Shown here piece after piece: positions 8,892 through 16,779 of a stretch of DNA of 64,000 nt. Position 1 is the first letter of the stretch. Every line of letters starts with the position of its first letter. Position numbers and translations under genes: made by a program. The notes beneath the pieces were generated by a model that saw nothing but the letters and a program-made list of their open reading frames with translations, did no database searches and had not been told where the DNA came from. Origin of the DNA: CAIWHR01 sp963734575 (GTDB taxonomy: Bacteria > Pseudomonadota > Gammaproteobacteria > Burkholderiales > Casimicrobiaceae); the NCBI GenBank assembly GCA_963734575.1, contig CAVTHT010000015.1, positions 1 to 64,000 on the forward strand. The letters run 5' to 3'.

Positions 8892-9104
8892 GCGCCTCTC
8901 CTTGTCATTGAAGGAGCCAGCGCCGCTACGCTACTCTAGTTTTGAACTGCTACGAAATTCCGGGAGGACGTCAGGGTAGGGCGAGCCACTGTCTGGCTCG
9001 TGCGCTTCGACATACTCGTCAGCACGGTAGGAGCGTCTTACCCACGGCAACGGTCGCAAATCAGCACGATGCCCTGGCCGACCTGCCGCCAAAGCGCGAG
9101 CGGG

Positions 9105-10076
9105 TCAGTCCACCTTCGCGCCGGAGCGCTTGATAACGTCCGCCCATTTGGGAGTTTCACGACGCACGAGATCGACGAACTCCTGCGGCGTTCCGCCTGT
9201 CGGTTCCGTATCGAGCGCCTTGAACCGTTCGCGAAGCGCTGGGCTCGCCAGTGCCTTCCGGATGTCGGCGTTCAGCTTGTCGACGACGGCCTTCGGCAGT
9301 CCTGCCGGGCCGACGATGCCGCCCCACGACACGGTCTCGTAGCCCGCAATGCCGGCTTCTGCGATCGTCGGAAGATCCGGAAAGACTGGCGAACGGCGCG
9401 ATCCGGTCACCGCGAGGGCGCGCACGCGACCCGATTTCGCGAATGGCGCGAGCAGCGAGATGTTGTCGAACATGACCTGCGCCTGCCCGCCCATGACGTC
9501 GGTCACTGCCTGCCCGCCGCCGCGGTAGGGCACGTGCAGCATCGAGATCCCGGTCATCGCCTTAAAGAGTTCCCCGCTCAGGTGGCCGGTCGTGCCGTTG
9601 CCACCGGACGCCATCGCCAGCTTGTCCGGGTTCTTCTTCGCATAGTCGACCAGTTCCTTCACGCTCCTCACCGGCACGTCGTTGTTGACGACGAGCACGT
9701 TGGAAACGTACCAGCAGCTCGCGATCAGGGTCAGGTCCTTGTCGACATCATAAGGAACACTGGCCAGCAGGGAGCGATTGATCGCCAGTGACACGATATT
9801 GCCGTAACCCAGCGTGTAGCCGTCGGGAGCCGCCTTGACGATCTCCATCGTGCCAATGACGTTAGACGCACCGGGACGGTTGTCGACGACGACGGGCACC
9901 CCCAACTCCTTGGCCAATGCATCGGCGAGAACGCGCACCAGCGTGTCGGACGACGTGCCGGCCGCGGTCGGCAGAATCAGCCGGATCGGCTTCTCCGGAT
10001 ACGCCGCGCAGGCGGCAATCGGCAACATGGCCGAGACGGCACAAAGAAGCAGGGCGGCAACGTACCGGGGGTGCAT
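9105..10076 (-). CDS. Orphan Bug/TctC-type periplasmic solute receptor
   Basis: Start ATG 10076 (MHPRYVAALLL) has GAGGAGAA about 9 nt upstream. The 323-residue product has a signal peptide ending near CAAYPEKP, then the family motif PIRLILPTAAGTSSDTL. Next come GASNVIGTMEIVKAAPDGYTL, GGNGTTGHLSGELF in the binding cleft and the C-terminal lobe AGLPKAVVDKLNADIRKAL. No membrane subunits lie beside it, as is usual for the expanded Bug families of Burkholderiales. It is divergent from the ornithine-cyclodeaminase-like gene and shares that promoter region. The ligand is unknown; the surrounding genes suggest an amino-acid-derived carboxylate (inference). Confidence 0.9.
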   Translation of the reverse strand: MHPRYVAALLLCAVSAMLPIAACAAYPEKPIRLILPTAAGTSSDTLVRVLADALAKELGVPVVVDNRPGASNVIGTMEIVKAAPDGYTLGYGNIVSLAINRSLLASVPYDVDKDLTLIASCWYVSNVLVVNNDVPVRSVKELVDYAKKNPDKLAMASGGNGTTGHLSGELFKAMTGISMLHVPYRGGGQAVTDVMGGQAQVMFDNISLLAPFAKSGRVRALAVTGSRRSPVFPDLPTIAEAGIAGYETVSWGGIVGPAGLPKAVVDKLNADIRKALASPALRERFKALDTEPTGGTPQEFVDLVRRETPKWADVIKRSGAKVD

Positions 10077-10167
10077 GCTCAAATTCTCCTCGTTGACAGC
10101 GGAAACGGGTGCGGGAAAACGGATTGGAGACCGCACGAACGGGCACGCGGCAAGCACCCCGCATCCC

Positions 10168-10233
10168 GATGCCGGCGGCGCATTAGGCGATCACCATTCA
10201 GCATTCGCCACGGGCGCGGTTTGCAGGTTACAT
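10168..10233 (+). promoter_or_regulatory. Shared 43-bp element plus promoter, copy 1 (before the cyclodeaminase-like gene)
   Basis: GATGCCG (10168-10174), 26 nt, then GCATTCGCCA (10201-10210); the spacer shares CATT and CGATCA with copy 3. TTCGCC (10204-10209), an 18-nt spacer and TTACAT (10228-10233) can serve as -35/-10. The same arrangement recurs at 15076 and 16680. Confidence 0.6.
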
Positions 10234-10270
10234 CTCTAGCATGTTCGCAACGTCCACCGCGAGGCCTCCG

Positions 10271-11242
10271 ATGCTGCTGATTCCGGAAAAGTTGGTCCCC
10301 GAGCTTCTGTCCGTGACCGACGCGCTCGCCGCAGTCGAGCGCACGTTCGCCGCCTATGACCGCGATATGGCGCAGCCCTATCCGGTGGTGCGCGAAACGA
10401 TCGGCCACAAGGCCGCGGTATTCGGAATCAAGTCGGGCTTCGACCGCAGCGCGATGGTGCTGGGGCTGAAGGCAGGCGGCTACTGGCCGCAAAATGCGGC
10501 AGCCGGCCGCACCAATCACCAGTCGACCATCCTGCTGTTCGACCCCGAGACCGGGATGCCGTTGGCCCTCGTGGGCGCCAACTATCTCACCGGAGTTCGC
10601 ACTGGCGCCGCGAGTGCGATTGCGACGCGGCACCTTGCCCGTCAGGACGCATCGACGCTGTCGATCATCGGCGCCGGGGTTCAGTCCCGCTACCAACTGC
10701 ACGCCACGCTGGCCGTCAGGAACGTGAAAGCGGTGGTCGCCTGGGACCCTTCGGCCGCCAATCTCGAGATGCTGGGCCGCGACGTCTCGGCGCTGGGCCT
10801 CGACTTCACCGCTGCCGATTCGGCCGAGGAGGCGGTCCGGCGGGCCGACATCCTGATCACCGTGACGCCGTCCAACGCGGCGATCGTGCAGAAGGACTGG
10901 GTGCGCCCCGGCACGCACATCAACGCCATGGGCGCCGACACCGCCGGCAAGCAGGAGCTCACGCCCGAGCTCGTTGCGCTGTCCAGCGTTTACGTCGACG
11001 CCGTGGAGCAGGCGATCACGATCGGCGAGTGCCAGCACGCGTTCCGTCTTGGGCTCATCGGCCGCAGCGACCTGACGCGAACGCTGGGCGGACTTGCAAG
11101 CGGGCGTCAGCGGGGCCGGTTGCACGACGACGAGATCACGCTGTTCGACGGCACCGGCATCGCGCTGCAAGACCTGGCGGCCGCGGGCGCCGTCGTCGCG
11201 CGAGCGCGCGAGCGCGGCTTGGGGCTCGAGGTCGAGCTCTAG
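10271..11242 (+). CDS. Ornithine cyclodeaminase / mu-crystallin family protein
   Basis: Members are NAD(P)-dependent cyclodeaminases, ketimine reductases or alanine/lysine dehydrogenases. I start at ATG 10271 (MLLIPEKLVPELL), which matches family N-termini. The upstream ATG 10241 would lie almost on the predicted transcription start. Seen: the substrate-binding segment VFGIKSGFDRS, the TGVRTGAASAIATRHLAR motif, and the Rossmann loop IIGAGVQSRYQLHA. Also present is the loop THINAMGADTAGKQEL, holding the usual catalytic aspartate region. At 323 residues it is full length. It converges 23 nt from the PLP-enzyme gene and carries the shared promoter element, so it likely works in the same amino-acid pathway. 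Confidence 0.88.
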   Translation: MLLIPEKLVPELLSVTDALAAVERTFAAYDRDMAQPYPVVRETIGHKAAVFGIKSGFDRSAMVLGLKAGGYWPQNAAAGRTNHQSTILLFDPETGMPLALVGANYLTGVRTGAASAIATRHLARQDASTLSIIGAGVQSRYQLHATLAVRNVKAVVAWDPSAANLEMLGRDVSALGLDFTAADSAEEAVRRADILITVTPSNAAIVQKDWVRPGTHINAMGADTAGKQELTPELVALSSVYVDAVEQAITIGECQHAFRLGLIGRSDLTRTLGGLASGRQRGRLHDDEITLFDGTGIALQDLAAAGAVVARARERGLGLEVEL

Positions 11243-11265
11243 CAGTGTAGGTCCGACGAACTGCG

Positions 11266-12402
11266 TCACCACCCGTTCACACGCGCCCACGTGGCGACCA
11301 CCTGGTCGCTACCGTCGACGACATCGTAGGCGTCGTACATCGCAGCCGTCAGGCAGACGTGGTTCGGAAACACGCGGACGCGGGCGCCGACCGGCAGGCG
11401 GTCGAACGGGAAGGCACCGTTGCAGACCACGACCCCGTGCTCCTGATAGACGCGGGCCACTCGCATGCCGTCGATGCGCTCGCGGCCGCTGGCGTCCGTG
11501 ACCAGGCCGAATCCGATGTCCTCCGCCAGCCCCTCGGCCGCGGTGCTGCGGTCCTTCGACAGCGCCAGGGCACCGGCGTCGATCAGCGCGCAGCCCAGGT
11601 CCTCGCGATGGCCGATCACCGTCGCCAGGACCGAAACGGCGAGGTCGCCGCGACTGCAGGATCGAATCTCCGACTGGAAGACGTCGCCGAACATGTACAC
11701 GCCGCAGCGCAACTCGGTCACGCCATCGAGATTGCGAGCATGCACGGCGGTCGGCGTCGAGCCGACGCTGATGACGGGGCACGGCAGGTCTGCGCCGCGC
11801 AGTCGCTGCGCCGCACCGACGGCCGTCGCGCGCTCCTGTTCGGCGATGACTTGAACCGCGTCGACGCTGCGGCACCCGTACGAATGCCCGGCATGCGTCA
11901 GCACACCGCGCAGCGACAACCCCGGCGTGCGGTGCAATACGGTGCCGAGTTCGACCAGCGTCTCGGAATCGGGTGCGACGCCCGAGCGGTGCTCGCCGGC
12001 ATCGAGCTCGATCATTACCGGCAGCTCGATACCGAGTTGCGCGCTCTTCTCCCCCAGCGCGCGTGCCACGTCGACCCGGTCCGCCACGACGGCAAGGTCG
12101 ACTCCGGAGCGAAGCAGCGCGGCGATCCGCGGCAGTTTGGCCGGAACGATGGTCACCGCATAGACGATGTCACGGATGCCAGCGGCGGCGAAATACTCTG
12201 CCTCCTTGAGCGTGGACACCGTGATACCGCCGAAGTTGTCGCGCAGGGCGATCCGCGCCACCTCAGCCGACTTCGCGGTCTTTAGGTGCGGCCGCAGCTG
12301 CACGCCGAGCGCGCGGGCGCGCCGCGTCATCGCCGAAGCATTGCGGTCGAGGATCGCTCGGTCGAGGATCAGGCTCGGTGTATCGAGCTCGGCGAGCGTC
12401 AT
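11266..12402 (-). CDS. DSD1-type PLP enzyme (D-threonine aldolase / D-hydroxyamino-acid lyase family)
   Basis: The alanine-racemase-like N-terminal barrel runs from LDTPSLILDRAILDRN and includes the PLP lysine in RPHLKTAKS (residue about 41). The C-terminal D-serine-dehydratase-like domain ends in FPNHVCLTAAM, where the His-X-Cys pair is the metal site of this family. At 378 residues it is full length. Known members cleave or dehydrate D-threonine, D-serine or 3-hydroxyaspartate with a divalent metal; the exact substrate is not predictable. The start ATG overlaps the end of the M81 peptidase gene by 4 nt (ATGA type), so the two are translationally coupled. That pairing suggests peptide or amide cleavage followed by D-amino-acid breakdown (inference). 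Confidence 0.87.
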   Translation of the reverse strand: MTLAELDTPSLILDRAILDRNASAMTRRARALGVQLRPHLKTAKSAEVARIALRDNFGGITVSTLKEAEYFAAAGIRDIVYAVTIVPAKLPRIAALLRSGVDLAVVADRVDVARALGEKSAQLGIELPVMIELDAGEHRSGVAPDSETLVELGTVLHRTPGLSLRGVLTHAGHSYGCRSVDAVQVIAEQERATAVGAAQRLRGADLPCPVISVGSTPTAVHARNLDGVTELRCGVYMFGDVFQSEIRSCSRGDLAVSVLATVIGHREDLGCALIDAGALALSKDRSTAAEGLAEDIGFGLVTDASGRERIDGMRVARVYQEHGVVVCNGAFPFDRLPVGARVRVFPNHVCLTAAMYDAYDVVDGSDQVVATWARVNGW

Positions 12403-13967
12403 TGCGGGAGTTCCTGAGCGAGCTGAGCAGAGGCGGGTTCCGACGGCGGACTCCAGTCGACCACCGCATCGACCGGAAAGATCGGCCGCGGTAGGTGTTC
12501 GAAATCGAACCGCGACAGGATGGGCGAAGTGAGCCCGGGAGCGTCGACTTCGACGACCTGGTCGGATGCGAAGAACTCGTCGAAACCCGCGCGGAAGTGG
12601 CCGCGCGACTTCACGACGACCGTTCTCGCCGCGGCAATGTCGACGCCCATCATTTCAAAGAACACGGGATCGGCGCACTGGGTGCGGATCGAAATGACCA
12701 CGACCGCGATGCCGCCGAGATCGAGCAGGGCGCTCGGGCCGAGATTCATGCGCCGCCCGGCATAGAAGCCCCGGCGACCGACGCAATCGCCGTCCTTGAG
12801 CCGGAGCACCGTCGCCGTGGCTTCGAAACGACGAGAAAAGGAATCCGTCTCGTCGCGATTGAATACCGCGTCGAAGCGCGCACCCTCGCCGAGCGCATGG
12901 GCTTCGCGCGCCAATGCAGCATCGTTGAAGATCCCGATCAGGACGCCGCGAGCGCCCGCCTTGTGCAGCGCTTCCAGCAGCCAGGTGGTGTTTCCCCTGC
13001 CGCCGCCGCCGGGGTTGTCCGCCACGTCAGCGATAATGATGGACCGCCGCGTCGGATCGAGCCCCGTCGCCACCGCCTGGGCGACCGCATCCTCGAGTGA
13101 CGTCAGTTTCGGCAGGTAGCGCTGATGGTCGCTCCACGCCTTGCGCGCGATGTCGCGCGCCAGCGACCGCGCCGCCTCGGGACCGTTGCGACTGGTGACG
13201 ATGATGGCGAGGCCGTTCTTCGGGGTGTCGGCATAGGCGAATCCACCGAGGATGGACACGTTGACGATGTCTTCAGTGATCTGCGCCTGCCCGTACGCGA
13301 TCAGGTCCGCGTAGGGGCCGGAATCCGTGCGCAGGGTTACCGTCGGTGGCGCCACCGGAAGCCTGATGAATGCAGTGCTGGGCCGCATGCCACGGAACAT
13401 CTCGGCCATCGCGCGCGCCGCCTCAGCGCCGCGCGCCCGCATGTCGACGTGCGGATTCGTGCGATAGGCGACGATCACGTCGGCTTGGTCGACCATCGTC
13501 TGCGACACGTTTCCGTGCAGGTCGAGCGTCGCGACGACCGGCACGTCGGGCCCCACGACCGATCGCACCATCGCAAATATCTCGCCGTCCGGATCGAGGC
13601 TTTCCGTGGTGATCATCGCCCCGTGGTTGGCGATGTAGACGCCGTCGACCGGCAGTGCGGCCTGCAGACGCGTGCGCATCTCGTCGACCGTCGAGCGGAA
13701 GAACGAGTGGTCGAGCGGCCCTCCGGCCTCGACCAGCCCGACGAGGATCGGCATCGGTGTCCAGGCGCCGTCTGCGTCCATCGCACTGCGAAAGCCCAGG
13801 ATCTCGGCCGGCAACTCGGACTCGGGCTTGCCGAGCGCCGTCAGAATTTCGTCGCCAACGAGGTAGACGCGGTCGAGATAGTCTTCCTTGACGGTCACCG
13901 GCGCGAAGCGGTTGCTTTCGAGCAGCAAGCCGAGAACTGCGATGCGTCTGGACGTACGCGATTGCAT
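12399..13967 (-). CDS. M81 family metallopeptidase (MlrC-like)
   Basis: MlrC, the founding member, is a zinc enzyme finishing linear microcystin degradation. Most relatives sit in amino-acid or peptide scavenging loci. This 522-residue protein has the N-terminal signature AVLGLLLESNRFAPV, the metal-site segments YIANHGAM, ATLDLHGNVS and RTNPHVDM, and the C-terminal MlrC domain (IIADVADNPGGGGRGNT). It has no signal peptide, so it is cytoplasmic. It lies 71 nt behind the LysR gene and overlaps the PLP-enzyme gene. Upstream, GCATTGGCCT followed 17 nt later by TTAACC is a weak echo of the shared promoter element. Confidence 0.9.
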   Translation of the reverse strand: MQSRTSRRIAVLGLLLESNRFAPVTVKEDYLDRVYLVGDEILTALGKPESELPAEILGFRSAMDADGAWTPMPILVGLVEAGGPLDHSFFRSTVDEMRTRLQAALPVDGVYIANHGAMITTESLDPDGEIFAMVRSVVGPDVPVVATLDLHGNVSQTMVDQADVIVAYRTNPHVDMRARGAEAARAMAEMFRGMRPSTAFIRLPVAPPTVTLRTDSGPYADLIAYGQAQITEDIVNVSILGGFAYADTPKNGLAIIVTSRNGPEAARSLARDIARKAWSDHQRYLPKLTSLEDAVAQAVATGLDPTRRSIIIADVADNPGGGGRGNTTWLLEALHKAGARGVLIGIFNDAALAREAHALGEGARFDAVFNRDETDSFSRRFEATATVLRLKDGDCVGRRGFYAGRRMNLGPSALLDLGGIAVVVISIRTQCADPVFFEMMGVDIAAARTVVVKSRGHFRAGFDEFFASDQVVEVDAPGLTSPILSRFDFEHLPRPIFPVDAVVDWSPPSEPASAQLAQELPQ

Positions 13968-14038
13968 CGATCGATCCCCAAGAGACGGTCCCGAAAGGTT
14001 AACAGCCGCCCGGAGCGCAAGGCCAATGCAAGCTTCAC

Positions 14039-14992
14039 CTAGGCCGATGCAATTTTCGCCTTGCTGGGACCCTGGAGCGTGGCGGCGCTGGCGGCCGCCT
14101 CCCTGACCTGGGACCAGAATTCCTCGGACTTGGGCGGCAGCGGATCATGCGAGCGGAAGAGGCGGATCTCGATCGGGATTAACCACGTCTCGTCGCCGGC
14201 CGGCACCAGGCGACCGCTGTGCAAGTCCTCGGCAACCTGACTTTCGGGCAACCAGGCAAGACCGCGTCCTTCGCGCGCAACTGACGCAAGGACTGCGGCG
14301 AGGTGCGAGACGAACACGCACTCGAGGTGCGCCGGATCCGGCCGGCGCTCCAGCATCTTCTGGACCGCCCGACCGATCGCCGACGTCTCGGCGTACGCGA
14401 GGAAATGCACGGGCCGGTCCCGGCGCCCCGGCAGCGCGTGCACGGGCTCGCCGCGCGCACCGGGCGCGGAAACGGGAAGCAGTCGGTCGGTACCGACCAC
14501 GACCGAATCAAAATCGGTCGCGGGCAGGTTGAGGTCGACACTGGGGTGGGTGTGGCAGAGCATGAAGTGGCAATGCCCTTTCAGCAGTGACTGCACACAT
14601 TCCTCGGCGTGGTTCGAATCGAGCCGCGTGATCAGGATGCCCGCCCGTTCCTCGATCGAGCGGATCCAGCGCGGGAAGAAGCTGAGCGACAGGCTGTGCG
14701 TCGCGCTGAAGGTGACGGTGCTCGCCGCGGCCTTGTCCAGGTGCCGGATATCTTCGCGACTCTGGTACAAGCGGCGCAGCACCTCTTCGGCGACAGGGCG
14801 GAACTTGGTGCCCGCTACGGTCAGGCCGACCGGCTGCGTGGCGCGGTCGAAGAGCGTGGTCCCCACCCACTCCTCGAGGCTCTTGATGCGCCGGCTGAAC
14901 GCGGGCTGGGTAGTGAACCGCGCCTCCGCCGAGCGCGAGAAATTGCGGGTGTCGACCAGGCTGAGGAAGTCTTCCAGCCATCTCACTTCCAT
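14039..14992 (-). CDS. LysR-type transcriptional regulator, probable regulator of this island
   Basis: ATG 14992 (MEVRWLEDFLSLVDT) fits LysR N-termini exactly; upstream in-frame starts are ignored. The winged helix-turn-helix spans residues about 1-60 (NFSRSAEARFTTQPAFSRRIKSLEEWVG). The effector-binding domain follows (FSATHSLSLSFFP, GLAWLPESQV). At 317 residues it is full length. It is divergent from the aldehyde dehydrogenase across 206 nt that contain copy 2 of the shared element and the palindrome ATGGCGCCAT. It is also the first gene of the minus-strand run leading to the M81 and PLP enzymes. Activation of the three element-bearing promoters by this protein is my inference. Confidence 0.9.
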   Translation of the reverse strand: MEVRWLEDFLSLVDTRNFSRSAEARFTTQPAFSRRIKSLEEWVGTTLFDRATQPVGLTVAGTKFRPVAEEVLRRLYQSREDIRHLDKAAASTVTFSATHSLSLSFFPRWIRSIEERAGILITRLDSNHAEECVQSLLKGHCHFMLCHTHPSVDLNLPATDFDSVVVGTDRLLPVSAPGARGEPVHALPGRRDRPVHFLAYAETSAIGRAVQKMLERRPDPAHLECVFVSHLAAVLASVAREGRGLAWLPESQVAEDLHSGRLVPAGDETWLIPIEIRLFRSHDPLPPKSEEFWSQVREAAASAATLQGPSKAKIASA

Positions 14993-15075
14993 GATCGTGT
15001 CCTTGTCCGGATGGGGGGATCGGGAGGCGTGTTCGTAGGCCGTCGGGGCCCGGCAAGCGCCGGCCAGCCGACCAA

Positions 15076-15141
15076 TATGCAGGTTAGGTATGGCGCCATC
15101 CGGAATCGGCATTCGCCATCACGGCCGCTTCGGCGTAACTA
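15076..15141 (+). promoter_or_regulatory. Shared 43-bp element plus promoter, copy 2 (before aldehyde dehydrogenase)
   Basis: TATGCAG (15076-15082), 26 nt, GCATTCGCCA (15109-15118). The spacer includes the perfect palindrome ATGGCGCCAT (15090-15099). TTCGCC (15112-15117), 18 nt, then TAACTA (15136-15141) gives a plausible -35/-10, placing the element upstream of and over the -35, as expected for a LysR-activated promoter. Confidence 0.65.
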
Positions 15142-15198
15142 TCGCACCATCGGCCAGGAGCCGTGCGTTGGTACACCCCAGCATAGGCGAGACCAGAC

Positions 15199-16644
15199 AT
15201 GACCGGCAACATCAAGGCATATTGGCAGAACTTCATTGGTGGCGAGTGGTGCGACGGGGCAACCGGGGAGTCGATCCCAGTCGAGAATCCGGCAAACGGG
15301 GAGCGGATCGCCGAAGTTGCCCGTGCCGTTCCCGCCGACGTCGATCGTGCCGTCGCAGCGGCGCGCAAGGTCTTCGAAAGCCGTGTGCTTTGGGAGATGC
15401 GCCCGTCCGAGCGCGGCCAGATGATGTTCGAAGTCGCGAGACAGCTGACGGCGATGACCGAGGAGATCGCGCTGCTCGAATGCCTCGACAACGGCAAGAC
15501 CATCGCCAATGGACGCAACGAGGTCGCGCTCACGGCACGCTACCTGACTTACTACGGCGGGATGGCTGACAAGCTGGAGGGGCGGCAGATCCCGCTGGGC
15601 AAGGATTACCTCGACTACACGGTGCACACGCCTTTCGGCGTCTCGGCGCAGATCGTTCCCTTCAACGGGCCGCTGCCCGTGGGTGCACGCTCGATCTGCT
15701 GCGCTTTCGTCACCGGCAACACTGTCGTTCTCAAGAGCCCCGAAGACTCGCCGCTGAGCCTCTTCAAGCTCGCCGAGGCCTGCGAACGGGCTGGCGTGCC
15801 GAAGGGCGCCATCAACATCATCTGCGGTTACGGGCACGATGCCGGCGCGGCACTGGCCGCTCACCGCGACATCGATCACATTGTCTTCACGGGCTCTGTC
15901 GAAACAGGCAAGAGCGTGCTGCGCGCTGCTGCCGATCGGGTCGTACCCTGCGTCATGGAACTTGGCGGCAAGTCCGCGGCGGTCGTGCATGCCGATGCCG
16001 ATCTCGACCGGACGGCCAAGGCCGTCGCCCGTGGCATTTTCTTCCATTCCGGCCAGATATGCTCGGCCGCGAGCCGTCTTCTCGTGCACCGTTCGATCCA
16101 CGACGAACTCGTGGCGAAACTGGTCGCCGAGGCCGAAAGCCGAGTACTGGCCCCCGGGGAGAAAGGACACGACATGCCGCCGCTGATCTCGGCCGAGCAG
16201 CTCGACCGCGTCGAAGCGCTTTGCAACGTCGGCCAGAAGGAAGGGGCGCGGGTGGCGACAGGGGGCGGTCGACTGCCGAACGCCAACGGCTACTTCATGC
16301 GCCCGACCATCTTCACCGGTGTTCGGCCGGACATGCGCATCGCCCGCGAGGAGTTCTTCGGGCCGGTGCTCGTGGTCATCCCCTTCGATACGCCCGAGGA
16401 GGCCGTCGCCATCGCCAACGGCACCGATTACGGTCTCGCTGCCGGCGTTTTCACCCGCGACCTCACGCTCGCGCACTGGACCGCGGATCGGCTGGTTGCG
16501 GGCCAGGTCTACGTCAACGAGTGGTGGGCAGGCGGGGTCGAGACGCCGTTCGGCGGCACGAAACGGTCCGGCTACGGCCGGGAGAAGGGGCAGGAGGCCT
16601 TGCTCGGGTACGTGCAAACCAAGAACGTCGGCATCCGGCTCTGA
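15199..16644 (+). CDS. NAD(P)-dependent aldehyde dehydrogenase
   Basis: A 481-residue ALDH-superfamily enzyme oxidising an aldehyde to the acid. The nucleophile Cys288 lies in SGQICSAASR and the general base Glu in VMELGGKSA. Cofactor motifs IVFTGSVETGK and EEFFGPVLVV are present, as is the C-terminal PFGGTKRSGYGREKG. The usual PWNFP motif reads IVPFNGPLPVGARS; the oxyanion asparagine is kept, but the neighbourhood is atypical, which may mark an unusual substrate class. It is the first gene of the plus-strand transcript with its own shared element. An independent element-bearing promoter precedes the next gene. Confidence 0.93.
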   Translation: MTGNIKAYWQNFIGGEWCDGATGESIPVENPANGERIAEVARAVPADVDRAVAAARKVFESRVLWEMRPSERGQMMFEVARQLTAMTEEIALLECLDNGKTIANGRNEVALTARYLTYYGGMADKLEGRQIPLGKDYLDYTVHTPFGVSAQIVPFNGPLPVGARSICCAFVTGNTVVLKSPEDSPLSLFKLAEACERAGVPKGAINIICGYGHDAGAALAAHRDIDHIVFTGSVETGKSVLRAAADRVVPCVMELGGKSAAVVHADADLDRTAKAVARGIFFHSGQICSAASRLLVHRSIHDELVAKLVAEAESRVLAPGEKGHDMPPLISAEQLDRVEALCNVGQKEGARVATGGGRLPNANGYFMRPTIFTGVRPDMRIAREEFFGPVLVVIPFDTPEEAVAIANGTDYGLAAGVFTRDLTLAHWTADRLVAGQVYVNEWWAGGVETPFGGTKRSGYGREKGQEALLGYVQTKNVGIRL

Positions 16645-16679
16645 CGATGTCGCCACCCGACTGGATGCAACGTGCCGAC

Positions 16680-16745
16680 TATGCAGTATAGGCATTGCCC
16701 GATCATGTCTTTGCATTCGCCAGGGCGCCGCGTTGCGGATAGCCT
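16680..16745 (+). promoter_or_regulatory. Shared 43-bp element plus promoter, copy 3 (before the ABC transporter)
   Basis: TATGCAG (16680-16686), exactly 26 nt, GCATTCGCCA (16713-16722); 15 of the 26 spacer bases match copy 2. TTCGCC (16716-16721), 18 nt and TAGCCT (16740-16745) align with the -35/-10 of the other copies. Confidence 0.65.
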
Positions 16746-16779
16746 ACGCTTGCCCATTCCACCCAACAAAGGGACTCGC

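Larger units (their letters stand above)
7748..8973 (-). mobile_element. IS3-family insertion sequence, inactive
   Basis: The 1226-bp element has imperfect inverted ends: on the plus strand it starts TGACGTTCCCCCCG at 7748. The other end, read as reverse complement from 8973, starts TGACGTCCTCCCGG; both continue to a GTTC near base 30. It encodes OrfA and OrfB on the minus strand, joined by an A7 slippery run. OrfB is broken by a frameshift and by a stop at the position of the catalytic glutamate, so the copy cannot transpose itself. I see no convincing 3-4-bp target duplication at either outer edge (TCC before 7699, GGG after 8973). Confidence 0.85.

Noticed and set aside
15139..16716. A 525-codon open frame antisense to the aldehyde dehydrogenase
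   Set aside because: It mirrors the plus-strand codons of a perfect ALDH, has no domain or ribosome site, and such shadows are common in high-GC coding DNA.
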